In this document: piece by piece, positions 1-5,677 of the stretch
Position numbering within the stretch: the stretch's first letter is position 1
Layout: every line of letters starts with the position of its first letter
Assembly: GCA_902766215.1 (NCBI GenBank)
Contig: CACXCV010000205.1
Coordinates: forward strand, 1-5,679
DNA length: 5,679 nt
Direction of reading: 5' to 3'
Source of the DNA: Oscillospiraceae bacterium
Lineage (GTDB): Bacteria > Bacillota > Clostridia > Oscillospirales > Oscillospiraceae
Notes under the pieces: model-generated
What the model was told of the DNA's origin: nothing
The model's database searches: none
The model's input: the letters and a program-made list of their open reading frames with translations, nothing else
Made by a program: the position numbers and the translations under genes

Positions 1-1361
1 AGAAGCAGGCTGTCATCGAGGCCGAGCGGCAGGCCTTTGTTCACGGGGATCCCAGCCGAAACATCCCCGGAGCAGTTGCCAACGGCGTATCCCCCGAAGA
101 CGCCGAGCAAATCTATGACGAGGTGCTGGACTTTGCCAACTACGCCTTCAACAAGGCTCACGCGGTCTGCTATGCCAAGGTCTGCTATGAAACCGCCTGG
201 CTGAAATGCCACTGGCCCAAGCAGTATATGGCTGCCCTGCTGACCTCAGTGCTGGACAACAGCGCAAAAATCTCCGAGTATATCGCCTCATGCAAGGACA
301 TGGGGATCGACGTACTGCCGCCAGATGTCAACGTATCTGGCGAAAACTTCACCGTAGCCGGCGACAGTCTTCGCTTTGGCATGGCCGCCATCAAAAACAT
401 CGGCAAGAGCATGACCCAGCGCATTGTGGCCGAACGGGAACAAAACGGCCCCTACCGCACCCTGGAGAATTTCTTCGAACGGATGTACAACGCCGACTTT
501 AACAAACGCGCCGCCGAAAGCATGATCAAATGTGGTGCATTGGATTGCTTTGGCCTTTATCGCAGTCAAATGCTGCAGATCTACGAAAAAATGATGGACT
601 CTGTTGCCGACGCGCACCGGCGCAACGTGGCCGGCCAGCTGGATTTGTTCGGCGACCCGGAGGCTAATCAGTCCCTGCCGCGCATCCCCATCCCTGACAT
701 TCCAGAATTGAAGCCGCAGGCCAAAATGGCCATGGAAAAGGAAACGACCGGTCTCTATCTCTCCGGCCACCCGATGGATGACTATCAGCAGCAGGTGCAG
801 GGCCTGCCCACCATCGGCGCTGTCATGGAGGATTTTCAAAACCCGGATGGGCCCAGCCGCTTTTATGACGGCATGGAGCTGACCATTGCCGGCATCGTTC
901 AAAGTGTGCGCCAAAAAACCACGAAAAACCATTCCATGATGGCCTATGTCGTGGTGGAGGACAACACCGCGTCCATGGAGCTGCTGTGCTTCTCCCGCAC
1001 GTTGGAGCGCAGCGGCAGCGACCTGGCCGAAGGCGTGGCTCTCGCCATTCGCGGCAAACTGTCAGTCCGCGATGAAAAAGACCCGCAAATGCTGGTAGAC
1101 GATGTAACGCGCCTGGAGGACTACCGGCCGGTGCAGTCCCCGGCCAAAGCGCGGCGGTTATGCCTCCGCGCGCCGGAACGCGGCACCCGCACCTTCGGCA
1201 AGATGCGCGCCGTGCTGAACATGTTCCCCGGCAGCTGCCCCGTCTGGCTCAAGCATCCAGACGGCACGTGGGAGCAGCGGTATACCACCTGTTCCCCTGC
1301 GCCGGAACTGCTGGACGAGCTGCAGCTTCAGCTAGGCAGCAACAGTGTAGTGCTGCAATAA
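1..1361 (+). CDS. dnaE: DNA polymerase III alpha subunit DnaE, C-terminal part (5' end outside window)
   Basis: This is the catalytic subunit of a replicative or accessory DNA polymerase III, cut by the window edge. Codons are in frame from base 3, giving 452 visible residues. The family stretch FANYAFNKAHAVCYAKVCYE, followed by TAWLKCHWP and YMAALLTSVLDN, is diagnostic of the end of the DnaE polymerase domain. A helix-hairpin-helix segment (IKNIGKSMTQRIV) follows near visible residue 130, then LYLSGHPMDDY, then an OB-fold at about 290-370 (ELTIAGIVQSVRQKTTKN onward). QLDLF at visible residues 212-216 (bases 636-650) matches the known sliding-clamp binding consensus QL[S/D]LF and lies before the OB-fold, as does the internal clamp motif of other DnaE proteins. 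The fragment runs without interruption to TAA at 1359-1361. The next gene starts 33 bases later with no terminator visible between, so co-transcription is likely. Identity is seen in sequence; the exact role beside a possible PolC cannot be judged here. Confidence 0.96.
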   Translation, partial: KQAVIEAERQAFVHGDPSRNIPGAVANGVSPEDAEQIYDEVLDFANYAFNKAHAVCYAKVCYETAWLKCHWPKQYMAALLTSVLDNSAKISEYIASCKDMGIDVLPPDVNVSGENFTVAGDSLRFGMAAIKNIGKSMTQRIVAEREQNGPYRTLENFFERMYNADFNKRAAESMIKCGALDCFGLYRSQMLQIYEKMMDSVADAHRRNVAGQLDLFGDPEANQSLPRIPIPDIPELKPQAKMAMEKETTGLYLSGHPMDDYQQQVQGLPTIGAVMEDFQNPDGPSRFYDGMELTIAGIVQSVRQKTTKNHSMMAYVVVEDNTASMELLCFSRTLERSGSDLAEGVALAIRGKLSVRDEKDPQMLVDDVTRLEDYRPVQSPAKARRLCLRAPERGTRTFGKMRAVLNMFPGSCPVWLKHPDGTWEQRYTTCSPAPELLDELQLQLGSNSVVLQ

Positions 1362-1394
1362 CAAATAGAAACAAAAAGAAAGGAGCATACTGTT

Positions 1395-1604
1395 ATGGCT
1401 GTGATTCTTAACCCCGACGCTTCCATTGTCGAAACCGTCCGCACCGGTCTGAAACGCACCGGCGGCTATTGTCCCTGCCGGTTGGAGCGAACCGAGGAAT
1501 ATAAGTGTATATGCAAAGAGTTCCGGCAGCAGATCGCAGACCCCAATTTTGAGGGATACTGTCACTGCATGCTCTACTACAAACGAAAGGATGATGTAAA
1601 ATGA
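1395..1604 (+). CDS. Small ferredoxin-thioredoxin reductase catalytic-subunit-like iron-sulfur protein
   Basis: A 69-residue cytosolic protein with three Cys-x-Cys pairs: CPC at 26-28, CIC at 38-40 and CHC at 56-58. CPC...CxC...CHC is the signature of the FTR beta (catalytic) family, which passes electrons from ferredoxin through a 4Fe-4S cluster to a disulfide and on to thioredoxin. By analogy C26, C38, C40 and C56 would hold the cluster, and C28 and C58 would form the redox disulfide. In plant and cyanobacterial FTR the spacing is CPC-x16-CPC-x8-CHC; here it is x9 and x15, so the outer pairs keep their distance while the middle pair is shifted. The protein is shorter than plant FTR beta, and no variable (alpha) subunit gene is in the window. 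AAGGAG at 1380-1385 sits 9 bases before the ATG. The stop overlaps the thioredoxin start, which supports thioredoxin as its partner. Family is well supported; in vivo activity is inferred. Confidence 0.87.
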   Translation: MAVILNPDASIVETVRTGLKRTGGYCPCRLERTEEYKCICKEFRQQIADPNFEGYCHCMLYYKRKDDVK

Positions 1605-1906
1605 GTATTCTTACCATTACCAAAGACAATTTTGAAGCTGAAGTGCTGCAAAGCCCGCAGCCGGTGCTGCTGGACTTCTGGGCAACATGGTGCGGTCCGT
1701 GCCAAATGCTTGCCCCCGTTGTGGACGCCATTGCCGAGAGCCGCCCCGACATTCGCGTTGGAAAGGTCAACGTGGACGAGCAGGTCGAACTCGCCCTTCA
1801 ATACGGCGTGCGCTCCATCCCAACATTGATTGTGATGAAAAACGGCGAAGTGGCCGCCACCTCCATCGGTTATCAGAGCCAGGCCGAAATCGAAGCCATG
1901 CTGTAA
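1601..1906 (+). CDS. trxA: Thioredoxin
   Basis: A 101-residue cytosolic dithiol-disulfide oxidoreductase covering one complete thioredoxin fold with no signal peptide, close to the usual length of about 105. The active site WCGPC is at 30-34 within DFWATWCGPCQML. The buried aspartate is D25, the cis-proline is P74 in SIPT, and the Gly-containing loop KNGEV is at 80-84. All residues needed for redox activity are present. The ATG overlaps the TGA of the FTR-like gene (ATGA, 1601-1604), and a GAAAGG ribosome site at 1585-1590 lies within that gene, so translation is probably coupled. The arrangement suggests this thioredoxin is reduced by the upstream iron-sulfur protein, although an NADPH or flavin reductase elsewhere in the genome is possible. 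A hairpin terminator follows about 65 bases after the stop. Confidence 0.95.
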   Translation: MSILTITKDNFEAEVLQSPQPVLLDFWATWCGPCQMLAPVVDAIAESRPDIRVGKVNVDEQVELALQYGVRSIPTLIVMKNGEVAATSIGYQSQAEIEAML

Positions 1907-1964
1907 GGCTTCAAAGTAAATGGCCTTCAGCATTATGCACTGACGCGGCGGAAATCAACGCACA

Positions 1965-2030
1965 AAATAAAAGCCAGCAGGAAGAAGACCGGTCGGCAAA
2001 CCCGTCTCTTCCTGCCGGCTTATTTCTTAT
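1965..2030. terminator. Hairpin terminator between converging genes, probably bidirectional
   Basis: The arm at 1972-1985 (AGCCAGCAGGAAGA) pairs with 2007-2020 (TCTTCCTGCCGGCT): 13 of 14 positions pair, with one A-C mismatch and a loop of about 21 bases. On the + strand TATTTCTTAT follows, a modest U-rich tail for the dnaE-FTR-thioredoxin unit. On the - strand the same hairpin is followed by TTTTATTTTGTG, a better tail, which would stop leftward transcripts of the converging esterase fragment ending at 2034. Its position between two converging genes fits a shared terminator. Confidence 0.8.
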
Positions 2031-2033
2031 CCT

Positions 2034-2237
2034 TTAGATTTTGTGCGGGATCTTGTCCGCATAGTAGTCGGTGCGCGGCATCCAGTCCATAAACGCCAGC
2101 AGTTCGCGATCCCAGATCGCAAACTCGTGCTCATAGCCCGGCAGGTCATCATAGCGATGCTCGATTCCCAGTGCATTCAGGTGCTGATGGAAGTCGGTCA
2201 CAGCCTCATACAGAAAATCATTCTGGCCGATGCACAT
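2034..2237 (-). pseudogene. Esterase C-terminal fragment, frameshifted tail of the chimeric gene
   Basis: The reading frame from 2237 down to TAA at 2034-2036 encodes 67 residues: GQNDFLYE, then FHQHLNALGIEHRYDDLPG, then YEHEFAIWDREL and MDWMPR. This is the C-terminal end of the esterase D/tributyrin-esterase type of alpha/beta hydrolase, which hydrolyses short-chain acyl esters. The candidate catalytic Asp is in QND (residue 7) and the candidate His in YEHEF (residue 37). The ATG at 2237 is very unlikely to be a true start, because no ribosome site precedes it and the upstream frame carries the matching earlier part of the same fold. Adding one T to TTTT (+ strand AAAA at 2238-2241) rejoins the frames as KLPKIFMCIGQNDFLYE, a natural family sequence. 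It is therefore best read as the tail of a broken gene. Confidence 0.8.
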
Positions 2238-2959
2238 AAAATCTTCGGCAGCTTTACGCCCTTCTCCGCGGCTGCTGCAGCCATTTCATATGGATTATGC
2301 GGCAGTCTGCGCAGCAGATTATCGGTTGCATCTTTGGCAGGCTTGGGCACGCCGGGAGAGAAGAAGCCTACTGCGGCATATTTCTCCGGCTCTTCAAACG
2401 TATGGATAAACGTATGGATAATGGTGCCATAACCACCCATGGAGTAGTTGACCATGTCATAGTACCAATCTTCCTCAACGGCGTTGTCCAGACCCTTGAG
2501 ATGGTGCTTATAGATCTGATAGACAAAATCGCTCACGTCGCCGGAAACCAGCATCAGGTTGTAGCTCTCAGAAGCCGCTTGGGAAGAGGGGCTGGCCGAG
2601 AAATCCAGATGCACGCCAGCCTTGGCTTCCATGGTCTGGAACCAGATGCGGTCGTTGTAGTCATTGGTCGCACTAGTCAGCTCATTGGGCCACCAAACGG
2701 TAAAGGTAACAGGCTCTTCGGTCAGCGGATAGGTAACTTTGGCAGGCTCTTCCGTATTGGCCTCATCGTTTGTGTTATCCTCGTTGGTCTGCGTGTCGTC
2801 GGGCGTGTCCGTTGTGTCGTCCGTGCCCTGCTGATCCGTCATGGCAGGGGTATCCTGCACGTCATTCTGATCTGTGGTAGTCCCTGTTTTGGCACAGCCA
2901 GCCAGAATTGTCAGCAACATCATCATTGCCAGCAGCAGCGCCAGGGTCTTGCGTTTCAT
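2198..2959 (-). pseudogene. Chimeric remnant: solute-binding lipoprotein N-terminus fused to esterase C-terminal half
   Basis: The open frame gives 253 residues from ATG at 2957-2959, chosen because AAGGAG lies 9 bases upstream; an in-frame ATG at 2977 overlaps that site and has none of its own. Residues 1-22 are a lipoprotein signal (MKRKT, a hydrophobic core, LAGC with C22 the lipidated cysteine). Residues 23-74 are a Thr/Asp/Asn/Glu-rich spacer. Residues about 75-165 match the start of family 1 extracellular solute-binding proteins of sugar ABC transporters (VTFTVWWPNE, IWFQTMEAKAGVHLDF, YNLMLVSGDVSDF). At about residues 165-172 the sequence switches to an alpha/beta hydrolase: SMGGYGT with nucleophile-like S173, then EEPEKYAAVGFFSPG and NPYEMAAAA. 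Most of the transporter protein and the front of the esterase are missing, and the frame breaks again near 2240. It could be secreted as a stub, but neither transport nor full esterase activity is expected. A true fused gene or an assembly join cannot be excluded. Confidence 0.78.
2396..2419. repeat. 12-bp perfect tandem duplication inside the esterase remnant
   Basis: AAACGTATGGAT occurs twice back to back (2396-2407 and 2408-2419). On the - strand it encodes a repeated four-residue unit (IHTF IHTF) just after SMGGYGT. Because 12 is a multiple of three it keeps the frame. It adds one helical turn after the nucleophile elbow, where related esterases normally show a single copy; that comparison is from memory of the family. 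Confidence 0.85.
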
Positions 2960-2968
2960 GCTCAGCAA

Positions 2969-2974
2969 CTCCTT
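2969..2974 (-). promoter_or_regulatory. Ribosome binding site fixing the lipoprotein start
   Basis: On the - strand AAGGAG lies 9 bases before ATG 2959-2957. It falls inside the alternative six-residue extension that begins at 2977 (MKELLS), so that upstream ATG is part of the leader rather than the start. The signal peptide then begins MKRKT, the normal form for these lipoproteins. Confidence 0.85.
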
Positions 2975-2996
2975 CATATTTATGGATTTTATTTAT

Positions 2997-3010
2997 AAAC
3001 AGCGTTTACT
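2997..3010. promoter_or_regulatory. LacI-family operator candidate, promoter-proximal
   Basis: AAACAGCGTTTACT shares the ten bases AGCGTTTACT with the better site at 3095-3108. It also contains the perfect inverted repeat TAAAC-AGC-GTTTA (2996-3008). It falls just downstream of the candidate leftward start of transcription near 3015, where a bound repressor would block the solute-binding protein gene. Assignment to the neighbouring LacI-type regulator is inference. Confidence 0.5.
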
Positions 3011-3021
3011 GCTTATAACAA

Positions 3022-3050
3022 ATTAAAGATTTCATGCTGCATATAGTCAC
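3022..3050 (-). promoter_or_regulatory. Candidate leftward promoter of the lipoprotein remnant
   Basis: On the - strand GTGACT (3050-3045, 4 of 6 against TTGACA) is followed after 17 bases by TTTAAT (3027-3022, 5 of 6 against TATAAT). Transcription would start near 3015, about 55 bases before the ATG at 2959. The match is moderate, and the surroundings are AT-rich, so chance similarity is possible. Confidence 0.4.
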
Positions 3051-3094
3051 ATTGAGTCGGCGCAAAGGTCATAATATATTTTTCACTTCAAGCT

Positions 3095-3108
3095 TGTAAG
3101 CGTTTACT
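3095..3108. promoter_or_regulatory. LacI/CcpA-type operator, best copy
   Basis: TGTAAGCGTTTACT matches the catabolite-responsive element/LacI-family pattern TGWAANCGNTNWCA at all but the last base. It is a near-palindrome centred on CG, as expected for regulators that insert a hinge-helix leucine at a central CpG. Its centre is 98 bp from the centre of the site at 2997-3010, a distance compatible with looping between two bound dimers. It could serve the local LacI-type regulator or a global CcpA-like protein; both recognise this form. Confidence 0.6.
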
Positions 3109-3181
3109 CAATGGTACTTCCTGTTATGGGGAATTCGCAGCTTTTCAGGTGTCTTTTTGCATCCGCAGTCTCGTCCGCAAT

Positions 3182-3195
3182 AGGAAACGCTTTTG
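3182..3195. promoter_or_regulatory. Weak third operator-like site
   Basis: AGGAAACGCTTTTG has a CG centre. Read on the - strand it contains AGCGTTT, the core shared with the two stronger sites. The outer positions fit poorly. It lies 87 bp from the middle site, measured centre to centre. I report it because of the repeated core, with low confidence. Confidence 0.3.
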
Positions 3196-3199
3196 CACT

Positions 3200-3615
3200 T
3201 TTTCCTATTGTATATAGTCCATTCCATTTGAAACAGTTTTGCATTCGAATGTGATATCGATAATAATTCGTTTTTTCAATTCGTGCAAAAATCGTTTTCA
3301 TGCTTTTGTCATTTGATTTCCGTTTGCTTCATGTTGGCCATATTATATATTGCGTTTTTCGTTTTATCAATTGATTTCATGTTAATTTTTTTGTAATGAT
3401 TCTTATTGCGATGTGTATTTTCCGTATTTTTGTGCATATATTCTGTCTTATCAGCGGTTTATTTATTTATTTTCTATTTTTCATTTTCTGTGCCTGCCAC
3501 TTATATTTTTTCTTTTGGCAATCGTTTTCCTTCCTTTCGTTTCCATTTTTATTATACTTGCCGCATATCTTCTCTCCAGCGTGCCCTCTGAATAACCATT
3601 TTCCCAAGATATCGT
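3200..3615. other. AT-rich, pyrimidine-biased intergenic stretch without recognisable genes
   Basis: This stretch is visibly richer in A and T than the genes on either side, and from about 3300 the + strand is dominated by T and C runs. Open frames here translate to low-complexity Phe/Ile/Leu/Tyr strings produced by the T-runs and have no ribosome sites, so I call no gene. AAAAATCGTTTTCA at 3287-3300 has one good operator-like half only. No tRNA, stable RNA fold or inverted terminal repeat was recognised. Confidence 0.6.
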
Positions 3616-3644
3616 TTGACAACTACGATTTTATGATTTAAAAT
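3616..3644 (+). promoter_or_regulatory. Sigma-A-type promoter of the regulator-kinase unit
   Basis: TTGACA (3616-3621, 6 of 6) is followed after exactly 17 bases by TAAAAT (3639-3644, 5 of 6). Transcription would begin near 3651, giving a leader of about 84 bases before the regulator ATG at 3735. The early leader holds the palindrome GCCTAGGC at 3661-3668. No cre-like site overlaps this promoter, so control of this unit by its own product is not evident. Confidence 0.75.
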
Positions 3645-3734
3645 AGAATATGCATAAAGCGCCTAGGCTCTATCCCATTTGGTCTTTCGGATGCTGTGAT
3701 GCTATAGCGTATTTATCTCAGGGAGAAGCTCACC

Positions 3735-4748
3735 ATGATCACAATCAAAGATGTTGCAAAACGTGCCGGCGTTTCCATCGCCACCGTTTCACGTGTCATC
3801 AACCAGTCTCCCAATGTAACCGAGCAGTCGATCCAGCGTGTGCAGCAAGCAATCGATGAGCTGGGCTATCAGCCCAACAGTATTGCACGCTCTCTGCAGC
3901 TGGGTCACTCGGGTTTGATTGGGATGATTGTCCCGCAGTTGGATCATTCTTTTTTCAGCCGCTTGGTCGAAGCGGCTGAGCAGCGTTGCGTCGAACACGG
4001 CTGCAGGTTGGTTCTTTGCTGTTCAAACAGTGAGGAAGCCCGTGAAAAAGAGTTTGTTCAGATGCTGCGGCGTAATCGCGTAGACGGGATGCTGATTGCT
4101 ACCCGCACGCCAAACCTAGGTTATCTGGACGGTTATGACATTCCCGTCGTCAGCGTCGAGCGCTCTATCGCCAGCAACGTGCCTTTTGTCGCCTGCGACA
4201 ATTATACCGGCGGGGTGCTGGCAGCGCAGGCCCTGCTCAGCCGCGGCAGCAAACACCCCGCCGTTCTCTGCCGCCCCAGCTTTCGTCCTGTCAGGTCTTC
4301 GTTTATGCCCGGAGACCTGCGTGAAAAGGGGTTTATCGACACTTGTGCGACGCAAAATGTCACATGCATTTCCGCCGTCCCCGACAGCTCTTTCAACGAC
4401 CAAAAGGCAGTTTGCATCGCCTTTTTACAGGATTTTTTCAGTGCACACCCCGAAGTAGACAGTCTTTTCACAACCAGCGACGTTACCGCGGCCTGGGCAT
4501 ACGCTTTTTTTGCAGAGAAAGGAATCTCCATTCCGGACCAGATTCAGATTATCGGCTTTGACGGCATTGATGCAGCCGGATATCTGGGCATCACCACGGT
4601 CGCTCAGCCAATCGTCGATATGGGCCGTACTGCGGTCGAGCTGCTTCTTTCGCTTTCAAGCGGACAATCTGTGCCAATGAAGACCATGCTGCCGGTGCAG
4701 CTGATTTCCCGGCGTTCCACACGTCAAAACATACAGGAGGGCACTTGA
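3735..4748 (+). CDS. LacI-family transcriptional regulator
   Basis: A 337-residue, full-length LacI/GalR-type DNA-binding protein, most likely a repressor released by a sugar or sugar phosphate. The N-terminal helix-turn-helix is at residues 4-23 (IKDVAKRAGVS, then ATVSRVIN) and the hinge helix at 47-55 (PNSIARSLQ). L54 aligns without gaps with the PurR leucine that enters the central CpG of the operator. The A-T-V-S-R recognition-helix pattern resembles CcpA, in line with the cre-like sites found upstream. The periplasmic-binding-protein-like effector domain runs from about 60 (GLIGMIVPQLDHSFF), through VDGMLIATR, FTTSDVTAAWAYAF and IQIIGFDGID, to the typical ending LISRRSTR. The start is supported by AGGGAG at 3720-3725, 9 bases upstream. 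A sugar kinase follows almost without gap, and a sugar-binding lipoprotein remnant lies divergently, so a carbohydrate is the likely signal; which one cannot be read from sequence. Confidence 0.93.
   Translation: MITIKDVAKRAGVSIATVSRVINQSPNVTEQSIQRVQQAIDELGYQPNSIARSLQLGHSGLIGMIVPQLDHSFFSRLVEAAEQRCVEHGCRLVLCCSNSEEAREKEFVQMLRRNRVDGMLIATRTPNLGYLDGYDIPVVSVERSIASNVPFVACDNYTGGVLAAQALLSRGSKHPAVLCRPSFRPVRSSFMPGDLREKGFIDTCATQNVTCISAVPDSSFNDQKAVCIAFLQDFFSAHPEVDSLFTTSDVTAAWAYAFFAEKGISIPDQIQIIGFDGIDAAGYLGITTVAQPIVDMGRTAVELLLSLSSGQSVPMKTMLPVQLISRRSTRQNIQEGT
4735..4740 (+). promoter_or_regulatory. Ribosome binding site deciding the sugar kinase start
   Basis: AGGAGG within the end of the regulator gene lies 10 bases before ATG 4751 and only 4 bases before an in-frame TTG at 4745. 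The spacing favours the ATG. The family N-terminus (NALIFGEILWD) also needs nothing before that methionine. Confidence 0.75.
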
Positions 4749-4750
4749 AC

Positions 4751-5677
4751 ATGAACGCGTTGATCTTTGGCGAGATTTTGTGGGATGTTTTTCCCGACCA
4801 CCGGACCATCGGCGGCGCGCCGCTGAATTTCGGTGCGCATCTGCACCGCCTGGGCTGCGATGTCACGCTTGTCTCTGCCGTTGGAAAGGATGCGTTGGGC
4901 GAAGAGTCGCTGGCCGCAATCAAAGCGCTCGGGCTCTCTTCCTCCTGCGTCGCTGCGCTGGACTACCCTACCGGACAGGCCGTTGTAACATTGGATGAAA
5001 CCGGCGTCCCTTCATACGAGCTGGTTCAGGATGTTGCCTACGACCACATTCCTTTCCCCGACCGTTTGCCCTGCAGTGGTTCCTTCGATGCCATTTATTT
5101 CGGCACGCTGGCTCAGCGCGCCAGCGGCTCACGCAGCAGCTTGCAGCGTCTGGTCTCCGCAATACAGGCAAAAACCGTTTTTTGCGATATTAACATTCGT
5201 CAGCATTTTTATTCCGACGAAACGCTGCGCTTCTGCCTAGAATCCGCCACCGTACTGAAAATCAGCCGGGACGAGATGGGAGTTCTGGCCGAGTTGGGCG
5301 TTCTGGAGCAGCCGCTGAACAACACAGCCAGCGACGCCCGCAGCATCGGGCTGGCACTGCGCCGCCGCTTCCCGCAGCTGGAACAGCTGCTGTTGACACT
5401 GGATGCCGACGGTGCCGCAGTTTGGGAAGCAGAAACTGACACACTGTCCATCTCTGACAAGCCAGATGTCGCCGTTCTCTCCACGGTGGGCGGCGGCGAC
5501 AGCTTCGGCGCCTGCTATCTGCGGCACTACTTGGCCGGCGAACCCGCTCCCGTCTGCCTTCGCCGCGCTGTCACATTGAGCAACTTTGTGGTAACGCAGC
5601 TGGGTGCAATTCCCGACTACCCCCCTGCGCTTTGCGATGCGCTTGGGTTGGAGGACGTAGCGCATGGCAACCATTAA
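4751..5677 (+). CDS. PfkB-family carbohydrate kinase, probable fructokinase
   Basis: A 308-residue cytosolic ribokinase/PfkB-fold kinase that would phosphorylate a sugar with ATP, most likely fructose to fructose 6-phosphate. The N-terminal GEILWDVFPD, followed by IGGAPLNFGAHLHRLG (20-35), is the first PfkB signature in the form typical of bacterial fructokinases. VSAVGKDALGEE (41-52) is also characteristic. The second signature is TVGGGDSFGACYL, with GGGDSF at 247-252 and D250 as the expected catalytic base; most relatives have GAGDSF here. Length is normal for the family. The gene begins 2 bases after the regulator stop, so the two are surely co-transcribed. Its last 14 bases overlap the next start. 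Substrate is inferred from family resemblance, and other ketose or keto-acid sugars remain possible. Confidence 0.88.
   Translation: MNALIFGEILWDVFPDHRTIGGAPLNFGAHLHRLGCDVTLVSAVGKDALGEESLAAIKALGLSSSCVAALDYPTGQAVVTLDETGVPSYELVQDVAYDHIPFPDRLPCSGSFDAIYFGTLAQRASGSRSSLQRLVSAIQAKTVFCDINIRQHFYSDETLRFCLESATVLKISRDEMGVLAELGVLEQPLNNTASDARSIGLALRRRFPQLEQLLLTLDADGAAVWEAETDTLSISDKPDVAVLSTVGGGDSFGACYLRHYLAGEPAPVCLRRAVTLSNFVVTQLGAIPDYPPALCDALGLEDVAHGNH

Noticed and set aside
288..932. 214-residue open frame on - strand
   Set aside because: It is antisense to clearly recognised dnaE sequence and has no recognisable domain; it results from GC-rich codon composition.
2960..2977. ATG at 2977 as start of the lipoprotein gene
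   Set aside because: The six extra codons contain the AAGGAG ribosome site of the downstream ATG, and no site precedes 2977.
2198..2977. Genuine new lipoprotein-esterase family
   Set aside because: Both parts are incomplete and a further frameshift follows, so decay is the simpler explanation; kept only as an alternative.
2297..2998. 233-residue open frame on + strand
   Set aside because: It is antisense to the lipoprotein chimera, whose signal peptide, lipobox and family motifs are convincing on the other strand.
3104..3301. 65-residue open frame on - strand
   Set aside because: No family resemblance and no ribosome site, and it overlaps two operator-like sites in the regulatory spacer.
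3396..3641. 81-residue open frame on + strand resembling a hydrophobic membrane peptide
   Set aside because: The hydrophobic residues come from T-runs in the pyrimidine-rich spacer; there is no ribosome site, and two other frames give similar strings.
4745..4747. TTG start for the sugar kinase overlapping the regulator stop
   Set aside because: It is only 4 bases from AGGAGG; ATG at 4751 has better spacing and gives the normal family N-terminus.
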